A DNA stretch of 64,000 nucleotides from assembly GCA_963771835.1 (NCBI GenBank), contig CAVYVA010000004.1, positions 744,001-808,000 of the forward strand. Direction: 5' to 3'. How positions within the stretch are numbered: position 1 is the stretch's first letter; every line of letters starts with the position of its first letter. Source of the DNA: CAVQCJ01 sp963771835 (GTDB taxonomy: Bacteria; Actinomycetota; Actinomycetes; Prado026). The notes below the pieces were generated by a model that was given only the letters and a program-made list of their open reading frames with translations, did not search any database and had not been told where the DNA came from. Below, one piece after another: positions 9,053 through 18,956 of the stretch. A program made the position numbers and the translations under genes.

Positions 9053-9631
9053 CTACCCCTGGTCCGGTTCCGCCACACCCACCCGTGCCGGCCGGACCAC
9101 GCGACCGCCGAACGCGTAGCCCGGTTGGTACACGGCGACGCAGACCGGCTCGTCGACGTCGTCGCGGTGCTCGTGGGTCAGCGCCTCGTGCAGCGTGGGG
9201 TCGAACGCGTCGCCGACCGCGCCGAAGCGCTCCAGGCCCAGCCTGGACACCGTCGCCTCCAGCGCCTCGCCGACCGCCTTGAACGCCCCCTCGAGCTCGC
9301 CGTGGTCGCGGGCGCGGCCGACGTCGTCGAGCACCGGCAGCAGCTCGCCGAGCGTGCCGGCGACGGCCTGGTCGCGCACCAGCTCGCGGTCGCGGTCGAC
9401 CCGCTTGCGGTAGTTGGCGTACTCCGCGTGCACGCGCTGCAGGTCGGCCGTCACCTCGGCGACCTTGGCCGCGGTGAGGTCCAGGTCGGTGTCGACGTCC
9501 TCGCCACCGCCCAGCCCGGTCGTGGCGGCGGGAGCCGGGGTCGCCTGCTCCCGCACCACGCCGGTGACGCGGGTCGATCCGGCGCCGGTCGGTCACCTTG
9601 ACCGGTTCGTGCTCACCGCCGTGCGGGTCGC

Positions 9632-9635
<4 letters not shown>
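9053..9635 (-). CDS. grpE: Nucleotide exchange factor GrpE, one apparent +1 shift
   Basis: Dimeric exchange factor that releases ADP from DnaK. The GTG at 9635 overlaps the dnaK TGA (GTGA), which fixes the start. The first frame gives about 22 residues ending RRRIDP. After an excess C near 9568 (CCG-C-GTC) the reading continues VTGVVREQ and on to the coiled-coil and β-domain (YRKRVDRDRELV, ERFGAVGDAFDPTLHEAL, VVRPARVGVAEP). Corrected length is 193 aa. An essential heat-shock gene with a one-base break supports a consensus error over decay. Confidence 0.92.
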
Positions 9636-11509
<1,874 letters not shown>

Positions 11510-11525
11510 GGGTGAACCTCCGGGA

Positions 11526-11543
11526 ACAGGATGCGTGTCCTGT
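11526..11543 (-). promoter_or_regulatory. Inverted repeat in the dnaK leader
   Basis: Perfect 6-base inverted repeat ACAGGA-N6-TCCTGT between the HAIR element and the dnaK start codon. In the transcript it could form a small hairpin just upstream of the ribosome site. No known family is recognised; it may be incidental. Confidence 0.3.
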
Positions 11544-11577
11544 CATGATGCATACTGCCTGCTTCGGACGCAAGTCA

Positions 11578-11598
11578 GTTGAGCGTGGTCGACTCAAC
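11578..11598 (-). promoter_or_regulatory. HAIR operator (HspR binding site) of the dnaK operon
   Basis: The stretch reads TTGAG, a 9-base middle, then CTCAA, flanked by G and C. This matches the HAIR form TTGAG-N9-CTCAA (consensus CTTGAGT-N7-ACTCAAG) established for HspR in Streptomyces and mycobacteria. It sits about 70 bases before the dnaK ATG. TTGCGT and CATCAT with a 17-base spacer, between it and the gene, are a possible but weak promoter. Since hspR is the last gene of the same operon, the circuit is predicted to be autoregulated. Confidence 0.88.
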
Positions 11599-11882
11599 TT
11601 CACTCGAGCGCCTCAGGGTGCCACGGGGTCGCCGCAGAACAGCCAGGCGGGCGCTCCACGTACGTCCCGTTCGTGCGCGGCCGCCAGTTCGCCGCCGTGG
11701 CCGCCGCGACCCGGACCCGGGTGGACCTCGGGCTCCGGTACACCGACCCGCCCGCGTCGGACCGGTTGCGCCCGGCCAAGGGCTTCGCCCAGGCCACCCA
11801 CGTGACGTCGCTGCTGACCGTCGCCGAGGTCGACGCCGGGATCGGCGCGCTGGCGCGGCTGGCGTACGACCAGAACCCCTGA
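11583..11882 (+). pseudogene. C-terminal remnant of a DUF5655-type protein
   Basis: An open frame running from a stop at 11580 to 11882. Only its last 80 or so residues look like protein: TYVPFVRGRQFAAV, TRTRVDLGLRYTDPP, LRPAKGFAQATHVTSL and VDAGIGALARLAYDQN. I recall this as the C-terminal part of DUF5655 / DUF4287 proteins of unknown function, which are normally longer. No ATG or GTG occurs in frame before GTG 11673, and the dnaK regulatory region occupies where the N-terminal half would be. It is therefore either a remnant or a very short gene starting at 11673 (69 aa). It precedes the EtfD-like gene by 70 bases. Confidence 0.45.
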
Positions 11883-11952
11883 CGCCGCAACCCTCTCGCT
11901 AGGCTGCGGACCGCCGCGGCGGCACCGGCTCGCGGCGCCTGGAGGAGAGTCC

Positions 11953-14106
11953 GTGGCCGTTCGGCTCGTCATCGGTCTGCTGCTCACCGTCGCGGCGTTC
12001 GTGATCGCCGGCCGTCGGCTGTGGATGCTCTACCGGCTCGGCCGCAGCGGGCAGGACGTCGCCGCCCGCCCCGCGGACCCGCGGCTGGCCGTGCAGGCCG
12101 AGGCCGTGGAGGTCCTCGGGCAGCGCAAGCTGCTCAAGTGGTCGCTGCCCGGCGCCGCGCACTTCTTCACGTTCTGGGGCTTCCTGATCCTCGGCCTGAC
12201 CATCGTCGAGGCGTACGGGGCCCTGGTCTGGCGGGACTTCCACATCCCGCTGGTCGGGACCTGGCCGGTGCTCGGGTTCGTCGAGGACTTCTTCGCGGTG
12301 GCGGTGCTGGTCGCGCTGTGCGTGTTCGTCGCCATCCGGGTGCGCAACGACCCGGCCCGCGAGGGCCGCAGGTCGCGGTTCTTCGGGTCGCACACCGGCG
12401 CCGCCTGGCTCGTGCTGTTCATGATCTTCAACGTGATCTGGACGCTCCTGCTCTACCGCGGCGCGCAGATCGACACCGGCTACTTCCCGTACGACTCCGG
12501 GGCGTTCGCCAGCCAGTGGGTGGCCGACCTGCTGGCGCCGCTGAGCCAGTCGACGCTCGAGGTGGTCGAGACGGTCGCGATCCTCCTGCAGATCGCGGTC
12601 GTGCTCGGCTTCCTCTGCCTGGTCGTGTACTCCAAGCACCTGCACATCTTCCTGGCCCCGCTCAACGTGTTCTTCTCCCGCCGGCCGAACGCCCTCGGCC
12701 CGCTGCTGCCGATGTCCACCGGCACCCGTCCGATCGACTTCGAGGACCCCGCCGACGACGACGTCTTCGGCCGGGGCAAGATCGAGGACTTCACCTGGAA
12801 GGGCCTGCTGGACTTCGCGACGTGCACGGAGTGCGGCCGCTGCCAGTCCCAGTGCCCGGCCTGGAACACGGCCAAGCCGCTGTCGCCCAAGCTGCTGGTG
12901 ATGGACCTGCGCGACCACGCGTTCGCCAAGGCCCCGTACCTGCTCGCGGGCGGCGAGAACGCCGACGAGACCGCGCTGGCGGGGGTGCCGGACGCGGCGA
13001 AGGCCGAGGCGCAGCGGCCGCTGGTCGGCCCGTCCGAGGGCGACGAGCACCGGCACTCGGCCACCGGCGGGGTGATCGACCCGGACGTGCTCTGGTCGTG
13101 CACGACCTGCGGCGCCTGCGTCGAGCAGTGCCCGGTCGACATCGAGCACGTCGACCACATCGTCGACATGCGGCGCTACCAGGTGATGATCGAGTCGTCG
13201 TTCCCGGCCGAGCTCGGCGGGCTGTTCAAGAACCTGGAGACCAAGGGCAACCCGTGGGGGATGAACGCCTCGGCCCGGCTGGACTGGGCGGCCGAGCTGC
13301 CGTTCGAGGTCCGGGTGGTCGACGGCGAGATCCCGGCCGACGTCGAGTACCTGTTCTGGGTGGGCTGCGCCGGGGCCTACGAGGACCGGGCCAGGAAGAC
13401 GACCCAGGCGGTGGCCGAGCTGCTGCACCTGGCCGGGGTCGAGTTCGCCGTGCTCGGCGAGGGCGAGACCTGCACCGGCGACTCGGCCCGCCGCTCGGGC
13501 AACGAGTTCCTCTTCCAGATGCTCGCCCAGCAGAACGTCGAGGTGCTGAACGAGGTCGGCGCGAAGAAGATCGTCGCGACCTGCGCGCACTGCTTCAACA
13601 CGCTGCGCAACGAGTACCCGCAGCTCGGCGGGCAGTACGACGTCGTCCACCACACCCAGCTGCTGAACCGCCTGGTCCGCGAGGGCCGGCTGACGCCGGT
13701 CACCCCGCCCGAAGGCCTGGAGAGCGGGCAGTCGGTGACCTACCACGACCCCTGCTACCTGGGCCGGCACAACAAGGTGTACGCCCCGCCGCGCGAGCTG
13801 GTCGGCGCGCTGCCCGGGGTGACGTTCACGGAGATGCCCCGGCACGCCGACCGCGGCTTCTGCTGCGGCGCCGGCGGCGCGCGGATGTGGATGGAGGAAC
13901 GGCTCGGCAAGCGGGTGAACACCGAGCGCACGGAGGAGGCGATCGCGACCGGGGCGTCGGCGGTCGCGGTCGGGTGCCCGTTCTGCCGGATCATGATCAG
14001 CGACGGGGTCGCCTCGGTGCAGTCGGACCTGGACCGGGAGGACCAGGTGCAGGTCCTCGACGTCGCCCAGCTCCTCCTCCGCTCGGTCCGCGCCACCACC
14101 TCCTAG
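11953..14106 (+). CDS. etfD: Membrane Fe-S oxidoreductase, heterodisulfide-reductase-like (EtfD type)
   Basis: 717 aa membrane protein like mycobacterial EtfD, thought to take electrons from electron-transfer flavoprotein (fed by acyl-CoA dehydrogenases) to menaquinone. The first 250 residues contain about five or six membrane segments of the nitrate-reductase-gamma type. Then come two [4Fe-4S] motifs, CTECGRCQSQCP (about residue 290) and CTTCGACVEQCP (about 382), and two CCG domains with HDPCYLGRHN and RGFCCGAGGARMWMEE (about 635). All cluster cysteines are present and the frame is intact. The GTG at 11953 follows GGAGGAGAG. A partner acyl-CoA dehydrogenase lies at 42030-43873. Confidence 0.85.
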   Translation: MAVRLVIGLLLTVAAFVIAGRRLWMLYRLGRSGQDVAARPADPRLAVQAEAVEVLGQRKLLKWSLPGAAHFFTFWGFLILGLTIVEAYGALVWRDFHIPLVGTWPVLGFVEDFFAVAVLVALCVFVAIRVRNDPAREGRRSRFFGSHTGAAWLVLFMIFNVIWTLLLYRGAQIDTGYFPYDSGAFASQWVADLLAPLSQSTLEVVETVAILLQIAVVLGFLCLVVYSKHLHIFLAPLNVFFSRRPNALGPLLPMSTGTRPIDFEDPADDDVFGRGKIEDFTWKGLLDFATCTECGRCQSQCPAWNTAKPLSPKLLVMDLRDHAFAKAPYLLAGGENADETALAGVPDAAKAEAQRPLVGPSEGDEHRHSATGGVIDPDVLWSCTTCGACVEQCPVDIEHVDHIVDMRRYQVMIESSFPAELGGLFKNLETKGNPWGMNASARLDWAAELPFEVRVVDGEIPADVEYLFWVGCAGAYEDRARKTTQAVAELLHLAGVEFAVLGEGETCTGDSARRSGNEFLFQMLAQQNVEVLNEVGAKKIVATCAHCFNTLRNEYPQLGGQYDVVHHTQLLNRLVREGRLTPVTPPEGLESGQSVTYHDPCYLGRHNKVYAPPRELVGALPGVTFTEMPRHADRGFCCGAGGARMWMEERLGKRVNTERTEEAIATGASAVAVGCPFCRIMISDGVASVQSDLDREDQVQVLDVAQLLLRSVRATTS

Positions 14107-14368
14107 GCGTCCCGCGCCGTACGGGGGATGCGCGAGCTGACCGAAAGGTTGAGGCCGAGCGAGGTAATCGTGTGGGCCGTCCGGGTGACGCGCCGACCAC
14201 GCTCTGGCATCGCCCAGGCACGCCCGCCACCGTTCGTGATTGCGGGATCACCCATCGCAGCCTGTGACGGGAGTGACCGCCCTCGGAAGGGAACCGCGGG
14301 GAGGCGGCCCGGACGGGAGGCACGGCGTTCCGGTCGTAGGACCGGGCGGGGCAGGGGGGAACCTGTCG
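14107..14368 (+). promoter_or_regulatory. Intergenic leader upstream of the subtilase, with hairpin
   Basis: 262 bases without a gene. A perfect 6-base stem with a 4-base loop, CCGGTC-GTAG-GACCGG, lies at 14330-14345, just before the purine-rich ribosome site (AGGGGGGAA) of the subtilase. The rest is G-rich and I recognise no riboswitch in it. A secreted protease gene with a structured leader could be regulated at the RNA level, but this is only a possibility. Confidence 0.35.
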
Positions 14369-16245
14369 ATGGCACAGATCGAGGTCCGGGGGGACACCCA
14401 CCCGGAGCGCGCGGCATTCGGGGAGACCTGGGTGCGCAGCCGCTTCCGTGCGGTGGCCGCCGCGGCCGTCGTCGGCGGGCTGCTGGTCGCAGCCGGCCCC
14501 GTGGCCGCCGCGTCCGCAGCGACGAGCACCGCCACGACGAGCACCGCAGCGTCCGCCGTCTCCGCCAGCACGACCGTGCACGTCCCGGCCGCCGGGGTCG
14601 GCCCGCTGGCCTCCTACCTGGTCCGTACCCAGCCCGGGCGCGCTCGCCGACGTGGTCGCGGCGCTGCACGCGGCCGGCGTCCCGGTCACCCGCTCGGTGC
14701 CGTCCGTCGACATCGTCGTGGTCCGCGCCTCCGCTGCGCAGGCCGCCGCCATCGGAGCGGCCGCGCAGGTCGCCGAGGTCACGCCCGACGTCGCGGTGCA
14801 GCTGCAGGGCGCCGACTACGACCCGTCCACCGACGCCAACTCGATGATCAACGTCGACCGCCTCGTCAAGGCCGACCGGGCCTGGTCCTACGGGGTGACC
14901 GGCGAGGGCGTCGACGTCGCCGTCATCGACTCCGGCGTCACCCCGGTGGCCGGGCTGGCAGCCGACGGCCAGGTCCTCAACGGCCCGGACCTGTCGTTCG
15001 AGTCGCAGTCCGACAGCACCCGCTACCTGGACACGTTCGGGCACGGCACCTTCATGGCCGGCCTGATCGCCGGGCACGACGACGCTGTCGGCGACCCGAA
15101 CGCGACGAGCTCCTACCAGGGTGTCGCGCCCGGCGCACGCATCGTGAGCGTCAAGGTGGCCGACTCGCACGGTCGTACGGATGTCTCGCAGGTCATCGCG
15201 GGGATCGACTGGGTCGTCCAGCACGCGCACGACCCGGGCATGAACATCCGCGTCCTGAACCTCTCGTTCGGCACCGACTCCAAGCAGTCGTACCTGGTCG
15301 ACCCGCTCGCCTACGCGGCCGAGGTCGCCTGGCGCAGCGGCATCGTGGTGGTCGTGTCGTCGGGCAACAAGCCCAGCGACCAGCTGTCCGACCCGGCGGT
15401 CGACCCGTACCTGATCGCGGTCGGCGCCCTCGACACCAACAGCACGGTGACCAAGGCCGACGACTCGGTCGCCCTGTTCACGGCTCTCGGCAACAGCAAG
15501 CGCAGCATCGACCTGGTCACCCCGGGCGTGCACGTGCAGGGGCTGCGCGTCCCGGGCTCGTACATCGACCTGCGCTTCGGGACCAGCGGCCGGCTCGGGA
15601 CGCGGTTCTTCCGCGGCAGCGGTACCTCCGAGTCCGCAGCGATCGCCTCCGGCGTCGTGGCGCTGCTGCTCGATGCGCGACCCAACCTCACCCCGGACCA
15701 GGTCAAGCGGGTGCTGACCAGCACCGGCTACGACCCGGCGATCGGGAACCCGTACCTGCGCCGAGGTCCCCAACGTCTACAAGGCGATGTCGTCCGGGTG
15801 GCCCGGTGCGGCGAACTCGCAGCGCTTCGCGGTGTCGACGGGGACCGGCACGCTGGAGGGATCGCGGGGCACGGCGCACGTGACCCGCCAGGGCGGCGCG
15901 GCGCTGGCCGGCGAGATGGACATCTTCGGCAACCCGGTCAGCACGTCGGCGCTCGCCAAGGCGGAGGCCGCCAGGTCGTCGTGGGACGGCGGGAGCTGGA
16001 ACGGCGCGACCTGGGCGGGAGCATCCTGGGACGGCGCGAGCTGGGACGGAGCCTCCTGGGACGGCGCGAGCTGGGACGGAGCCTCCTGGGACGGAGCCTC
16101 CTGGGACGGCGCGAGCTGGGACGGAGCCTCCTGGGACGGCGCGAGCTGGGACGGAGCCTCCTGGGACGGCGCGAGCTGGGACGGAGCCTCCTGGGACGGC
16201 GCGTCCTGGGACGGCGCGAGCTGGGACGGGGGGACCTGGGAATGA
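14369..16245 (+). CDS. Secreted subtilisin-like S8 serine protease with SWDGA repeats, two apparent +1 shifts
   Basis: Exported serine endopeptidase. A long signal peptide has its hydrophobic core at about residues 30-50 (VAAAAVVGGLLVAAGPVAAA). A prodomain-like region follows, then the catalytic domain with Asp in VAVIDSGV, His in FGHGTFMAGLIAG and Ser in GTSESAAIASG. Two excess bases occur, near 14636 (CCC-G-GGC) and 15759 (CTG-C-GCC). Correcting them gives 624 aa and joins prodomain, catalytic domain and tail. The tail is about 89 residues of tandem pentapeptides (see repeat). Asp, His and Ser are all present, so it should be active. Confidence 0.87.
15976..16242 (+). repeat. Coding minisatellite, 17 pentapeptide units (SWDGA type)
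   Basis: The C-terminus of the subtilase is SSWDG, GSWNG, ATWAG, then ASWDG 14 times, ending GTWE. At DNA level two 15-base versions (Ala-Ser coded as GCGAGC or GCCTCC) largely alternate, giving a 30-base super-unit, which suggests expansion by unequal exchange. Trp-Gly-Asp repeats on secreted proteases may attach to cell wall or polysaccharide, but no binding function is shown by the sequence. Confidence 0.95.
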
Positions 16246-16328
16246 TCGAGAGCCTGAGCACCCAGCACCCCACGCCCGGCACCTCGTGGACCTAAGGCTC
16301 ACCACGGTTCCGGTCGATCACGCAAGCG

Positions 16329-18908
16329 ATGGACGCGGAGACCGCCCCGACGGCGGTGACTGATCGAGCTCGCCGGGTCGCCAGGCCGACGAGGCGCGTC
16401 ATCGCGCTCATGGGCGTCCTGCTCCTGTTCGGAAGCGTTCTCCTGGTCCTGGTGCTGCGCCACCCGACCCAGCCGTCGTCGGGTGTCTCGATCCCGTGGT
16501 GGGTGCTGGCGGGGCTGTTCGGCGCCGCCGAGATCTGGGTCTTCCACATCCAGTTCGGCCGCGAGGCCAAGAGCATCTCGCTCAGCGAGATCCCGCTGGT
16601 GCTGGGCCTGTTCTACGCCGCCCCCGGCCCGCTCATGGTGGGGCGAGTGCTCGGCCCGGCCGTGGTCGTCCTCCTGCACCGCCGGCAGACCCCGCTGAAG
16701 GCGGCCCTCAACATCACCCTGTTCTTCGCCAACGGAGCCGTGGCGTTGGCGACGTTCCGGCTGCTGGCCGGCGGCAGCTCGGTCGACGGGCCGCGCTCGT
16801 GGTTCGCGGCCGTCGCCGCGGTCACCCTGGCGATCGTCGTCGACCTGCTCGCCCTGAGCCAGATCCTGCGCTGGTACACCGGCAGCGGCGGCCGTCGCCG
16901 GGACGGCTTCGTCGGCTCGCTCGCCGGCGTCGGCATCGCCGCGGCCGCCGGCATCCTCGGCCTGGTCGCCGTGCTCACCCTCCGGCTGGGACCGCTGGCC
17001 ACGGTGCCGCTGGTGACGGCGGGCGCGGTGCTGATGGTCGGGTTCCGCTCGTACTCGTCGCTGGCCGACCGGCACACGAGCCTGGAGAAGCTGTTCCGGT
17101 TCAGCCGCGAGCTGACCGGCGCCCCCGCCGCGACCGATGTGCTGCCGGCTGTCCTCGAGCAGGCCCGGCATCTCATGCGGGCCGAGGTGGCCGAGGTCAT
17201 CCGGTTCCGTGCCGGGACCAACCCCGAGACCAGCACCGGCCTCTGGCGGTACGACGGGTCCCGGGTCACCAGCGACGCCGGCAAGCACGTCGCGATGGTG
17301 CGGACGCTGATCGAGTCGCTCGTGCGCGAGGGCGCGACCCTGCTCACGCACGAGGTCGCCACCCAGTCGGCTTTCCTGCGCGCTCGCCGCGCCCGCGAGG
17401 CGGTGGTCGCCCCGCTGGTCGTCGAGGGCGAGACACTCGGCGTGCTGGCGGTGTACGACCGCCTCGGCGAGGTCCGCGGGTTCGCGGAGAGCGACGTCCA
17501 GCTGCTGCAGACGGTGGCCAACCACGCGTCGGTCGCCCTCCACAACGAGATGCTGATCGGCCGGCTGCGGCACGACGCCCTGCACGACGCGCTCACCGGC
17601 CTGCCCAACCGCTCGCACCTGACCGCGCTGGCCACCAGCGCCGTCGCGCGGGCGAACGCCGGGCACTCCCGGGTCGCGATGATGATCATCGACCTGAACG
17701 GCTTCAAGGTCGTCAACGACACCCTCGGCCACCACGTGGGCGACGAGCTCATCCGCGAGGTGGCGAGCCGGTTCAGTGCGGCGGCCGACCCGGGCGTGAC
17801 CGTGGCCCGGCTCGGCGGCGACGAGTTCGCGGTCCTGCTCGAGCGTGCCGACCTGGTCGAGGCCGACGGGCTGGACGTCGCCGCCCGGATGATCGACGCG
17901 CTGACCGCGCCGGTCCTGGTCGGCGAGGACCGGCTGCACCTTTCCGGGTCGGTCGGCATCGCCCTGGCCCCGGACCACGCGACCGGGGTCGGCGACCTGC
18001 TCAAGCGCGCCGACATCGCGATGTACGCGGCCAAGAACGGGCCCGAGTCGGCCGTGGTCTACCGGCCGGACATCGACGTGAACGACCCCTCGCTGCTGTC
18101 GCTGATGGGCGAGCTGCGCGAAGCGCTCACCAACGGCCGCATCGACATCGAGGTCGAGCCCGTCATCGACCTGCTCGCCGGCCGGCTGGTCGCGGCGGAG
18201 GCCCTGGTCCGGTGGCACCACCCGACCCGCGGCACCCTGCGGCCGGACGCCTTCCTGCCGCTGGCCGAGCGCAACGGGCTGATCGTCCCGCTCACCGAGC
18301 TCGTGCTCGACCGGGCCGTGGCCGCCTGCGCGCAGTGGCGCGCCGACGGACGCCAGCTCGGCATCTCGGTCAACCTGTCCGCCCGTTCGCTGCTGGACCG
18401 CACCCTGCCGGGGACGGTGGCCGAGGTGCTGCGCCGCTACCGGCTGCCGGCGCACCTGCTGACGCTGGAGATCACCGAGAGCATCGTGATCAGCGACGCC
18501 GACCGGGCGCTCGGGCTGCTCGCCGAGCTGCGCGCGCTCGGCGTACGGCTGGCGCTGGACGACTTCGGCACCGGCTACTCGTCGCTGACGTACCTGAGCG
18601 CGCTGCCGATCCAGCAGCTGAAGATCGACCGCTCCTTCGTCACCCGCATCGTCGAGTCGAGCCGCGACGCCGCGATCGTCACCTCGCTGATCGACCTCGC
18701 GCACCACCTCGGGCTGGAGGTCATCGCAGAGGGCGTGGAGGCGCCGCAGGTGGCGGACCGGCTGCGGCGGCTGGGCTGCGAGTACGGCCAGGGCTACTAC
18801 TACTCGATGTCGATGAACCCGACCGAGCTGCTCGCGTGGGCGGACAACTTCGCGCCGTTGGAGACGCCGGCCTCCCTGCGCGGCCAGGTCGACGCGATCC
18901 TGCGCTGA
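16329..18908 (+). CDS. Membrane GGDEF/EAL cyclic-di-GMP signalling protein with GAF domain
   Basis: 859 aa protein that should make or degrade cyclic di-GMP. The N-terminal 240 residues hold several membrane segments (for example VIALMGVLLLFGSVLLVLVL). A GAF-like domain follows at about 260-400. The cyclase domain has an intact RLGGDEFAVLL (about 494) and the phosphodiesterase domain has AAEALVRWHHP (EAL, about 623), DDFGTGYSSL and LKIDRSFV. Both active-site signatures look complete, so either activity is possible. The frame is intact. It may respond to a ligand of the GAF or membrane region. It is convergent with the arylsulfatase, 48 bases apart. Confidence 0.95.
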   Translation: MDAETAPTAVTDRARRVARPTRRVIALMGVLLLFGSVLLVLVLRHPTQPSSGVSIPWWVLAGLFGAAEIWVFHIQFGREAKSISLSEIPLVLGLFYAAPGPLMVGRVLGPAVVVLLHRRQTPLKAALNITLFFANGAVALATFRLLAGGSSVDGPRSWFAAVAAVTLAIVVDLLALSQILRWYTGSGGRRRDGFVGSLAGVGIAAAAGILGLVAVLTLRLGPLATVPLVTAGAVLMVGFRSYSSLADRHTSLEKLFRFSRELTGAPAATDVLPAVLEQARHLMRAEVAEVIRFRAGTNPETSTGLWRYDGSRVTSDAGKHVAMVRTLIESLVREGATLLTHEVATQSAFLRARRAREAVVAPLVVEGETLGVLAVYDRLGEVRGFAESDVQLLQTVANHASVALHNEMLIGRLRHDALHDALTGLPNRSHLTALATSAVARANAGHSRVAMMIIDLNGFKVVNDTLGHHVGDELIREVASRFSAAADPGVTVARLGGDEFAVLLERADLVEADGLDVAARMIDALTAPVLVGEDRLHLSGSVGIALAPDHATGVGDLLKRADIAMYAAKNGPESAVVYRPDIDVNDPSLLSLMGELREALTNGRIDIEVEPVIDLLAGRLVAAEALVRWHHPTRGTLRPDAFLPLAERNGLIVPLTELVLDRAVAACAQWRADGRQLGISVNLSARSLLDRTLPGTVAEVLRRYRLPAHLLTLEITESIVISDADRALGLLAELRALGVRLALDDFGTGYSSLTYLSALPIQQLKIDRSFVTRIVESSRDAAIVTSLIDLAHHLGLEVIAEGVEAPQVADRLRRLGCEYGQGYYYSMSMNPTELLAWADNFAPLETPASLRGQVDAILR

Positions 18909-18956
18909 CCGCTCGACCCGCCCCTCTTTGTACGCGACTTGTGTGCGTGTCTGGGG

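Noticed and set aside
5996..9601. A 1201 aa open frame on the plus strand
   Set aside because: It crosses the ferredoxin/reductase genes out of frame and runs antisense to dnaJ and hspR; shadow frame.
14107..14368. A cyclic-di-AMP (ydaO) or other known riboswitch before the subtilase
   Set aside because: Some G-rich blocks looked similar, but I cannot match the conserved core; only a short hairpin is supported.
15976..16242. CRISPR or tandem non-coding repeat
   Set aside because: Units are 15 bases with no spacers and are in frame with the protease; it is a coding repeat.
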